Source of the DNA: Toxotes chatareus
Taxonomy: Eukaryota; Chordata; Actinopteri; Toxotidae
DNA length: 64,000 bases
Assembly (NCBI GenBank): GCA_016801885.1
Contig: CM028884.1
Coordinates: 19,950,864-20,014,863 of the forward strand
Reading direction: 5' to 3'
The notes beneath the pieces are model-generated. The model had not been told where the DNA came from. It did not search any database and saw only the letters and a program-made list of their open reading frames with translations. How positions within the stretch are numbered: the first letter of the stretch is position 1; the number at the start of each line of letters is the position of its first letter. This document shows positions 62,001 through 64,000 of the stretch, one piece after another. The translations under genes and the position numbers were made by a program.

Positions 62001-64000
62001 TCCAAATGAAGGCATGCATGCGCATTTTATGAATAGTGTACTGTGAGAATTTATGAGTAGTGTGTAACAGCTGTCAACAGAGTGGAAAGCTCCATTCTAG
62101 ATAATTTTATTAACTCTGAAAAGAAAACACAGCACCTGTCACAATCCAACATAATCACAAAAACTGCATCGTTATTTTTCGAACATTCACACCATAATTG
62201 TACATTGTTATAAACAATTGTATAATCAAGTCAAAACAGCTCTGCTACTTTTTTTTTTTAAGAAATACAAGTTTGCATTTATAGAACAAGATGCCTGCTA
62301 AAAAGGATGGAAGAATATCCATTCAGAGGTAAATTAAACCTCATCACCGTATGCTATACCAACAATAGCTTGCCAAATAAATAAAAGAGCCATTGTAAAA
62401 TGTGAGCTTTGAGATTTTGTGGGCTTATTTGGTTGTTGCAGTCAAAATTCAGAATGAATGGCAGTACATATTTTGTCCTAGTATCATTATAAACTTTATT
62501 TTAACATGCAATGCTGACAGATCTCATTTAGCTCTATTGTGACCAGCAAAAATGACTGATTGAATTTGGTTGACTGTTCATATTCACTATTCAATCTGAA
62601 CATGGCAACTGCTCATTTGCTTTCAGAAAATTGTGTTTTAATTTGTAAAAGAACAACCTCATACTCATTCTGTATTTGTATGTACACTGAGCAGGTGTAT
62701 AAAGCGGATTTCCTTTCACAGAAATAAATACCAAAACAATAATCCTTTGTGCAATATTTACCACATGCTGTGTCCTGCCATTTCTGTTTCTTTGATAAAT
62801 TCATTTTAAATTCATCAATTTTTAACACCATATAGCCTAATGTTTTATGCCTCCAGACAAATAACTTGTGGGTGTTCTTTTTCAATCTCTCCATTTTTGT
62901 TTCTGGAGAGAGTTGCATTACTGTGAGAGATGGGAAACTGAAACCCTATGCTGGCAGCGCTCACCACTGGGAAAGAGAAAATTCTCCCACATTTGCTGTA
63001 CTGAGAACAGCAATTTGTTAGTAAAACTGATGGTATTCCAACACATGGCATTCGTCAGACCACAGCAATGCGGCAAATGGGTTAAACTGACTTGTATAAG
63101 CACCAACCTAATTGCAGAGGCTGCATGGTATTTGTGTATCCCAACAAAGGGCAGTGTCAGAAATATACTTGCTAACTTGTTTACAACTTACAAATATATA
63201 TTGGATCTTATGTTTATATTTCCTTTCTCAATATTTAAAGGAAATACACTTGTTTGTTTTCTTGCCTACAGTTAGATGAGACCACAGACCACTGTAATGT
63301 CTATACTCTAAATATGAATCTATAGCCTGGTGAACTGTCCTTTTTACAACTGTGTTTGTTAACAATGTAACAGTGTTCATTGCTGAGCATTAGAGACACA
63401 GGTAGGCAGGATTTTGAACTTTGTGGGCAGCAAGTTTAGCAGTTTCACCCCTGCTTTATGCCACGCTAATCTAATCACCCCCCTGGCTTAGCATCCAGAC
63501 ATGAGAGTTGTATCATTCCTCTCATCTAACTCTCAACATTAAAGTGAATTCAGAAGAGTGTGCTTCCCAATGAAGTTATTCCTTTAAACACACTGAAAAC
63601 ATAGGTCAAATTGCATCAGTTGCAAGTAATAATAAAAGTATCAGCAGCAATAATGGCATGGGGCTCTGTGAAAGACTATTTTCCAGTAGAACAAAGCTGT
63701 TTCCTTTCATTCTTCCTCACCTGTCATCTAGATGACCTAAAGTTAACACAATAGTATTAGCTAATCAGCTAGCATTAGTTTAATGTGAGCTCCAAGCTTT
63801 GAAAAGGTCGTTATATTCATTAGCTGGTGAACTAACATTTGCATAACTTTTATGTTGTGTATATTGTTATGGCTACAGTGGTTGTTATCCCTCTATGTTT
63901 TTTTTTTTTCTGTTCATTACCCCCTGACCTAGATTTAAGGGCCATGACTTTTTAAAACATCCTGGCAATTATATATCTCCTCAGCTAGTAGTTAGTAGGC
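59073..64000. other. gene-free stretch to the window end
   Basis: No exon recognised. A (TC)n at 60597-60612, an A-rich tract at 61488-61520 and several T/A runs are the only repeats seen. Frames up to 135 codons (62868-63275, +) have no domain; two overlapping minus-strand frames cover the same DNA. The last 300 bp contain GCTAATCAGCTAGCATTAG, an AT-rich word pattern common in fish introns. Confidence 0.5.

Noticed and set aside
62613..63275. Three overlapping frames, the longest 135 codons
   Set aside because: They overlap on opposite strands, lack domains, and are rich in residues expected from AT-rich chance translation.

Overview
This window is AT-rich vertebrate nuclear DNA, almost certainly from a ray-finned (teleost) fish. 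The evidence is one spliced exon of a vertebrate neuronal gene in a very gene-poor setting, Tc1/mariner, L2-type LINE and MITE debris of the kinds common in fish, several interspersed repeats seen across teleosts, and many short microsatellites. There are no bacterial-style genes, operons or CRISPR arrays.

The only protein-coding sequence I can support is the last coding exon of a delta-1 protocadherin, most likely pcdh9, at 13967-14337 on the + strand. It has a good splice acceptor, and a 3' UTR probably runs to about 16.1 kb, where the first canonical AATAAA lies. Everything to its left (1-13966) reads as the large final intron. It holds a Tc1 transposase remnant split by a later retroposon with a 5-bp target duplication, a palindromic 'AAGGTTAGGGAAAG' element, and a piggyBac-like MITE. 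Everything to the right of about 16.1 kb looks like intergenic gene desert, which fits the known surroundings of PCDH9 in other vertebrates.

The dominant feature is a single uninterrupted satellite array from about 21149 to 35848 (about 14.7 kb). It has a unit of about 75 bp and roughly 190-200 copies. Each unit carries a short palindrome (GTCAAAA...TTTTGAC), the invariant core TATGACGTTTTTTATGAC, and an AGGTCA half-site. Units come in several recognisable variants, and these recur in the same order at set distances (about 1,840 bp, 2,974 bp, 990 bp), so the array has higher-order structure. Its edges carry diverged units, and some interior tracts are noisy in length. This is the best candidate for something undescribed.

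Right of the array, 35.85-44.9 kb is a repeat-rich accessory zone. It holds a dispersed element with a CTCF-like box, a 57-nt tRNA-like fold, an ~85-bp direct repeat pair, a near-consensus CTCF site at 37874-37893 beside a possible non-coding first exon, a SINE-like AATCAG element, a degraded L2 LINE (endonuclease and reverse transcriptase fragments), and a second Tc1 remnant. From 44.9 kb to the end I see no genes. There is a ~480-bp inverted-repeat structure at 47.4-47.9 kb, a G-run able to form a quadruplex at 59.03-59.07 kb, and some non-repetitive homeobox-site-rich stretches that could be conserved enhancers.

Family assignments of repeats rest on sequence recognition without database search. 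Coordinates of degraded elements are approximate.
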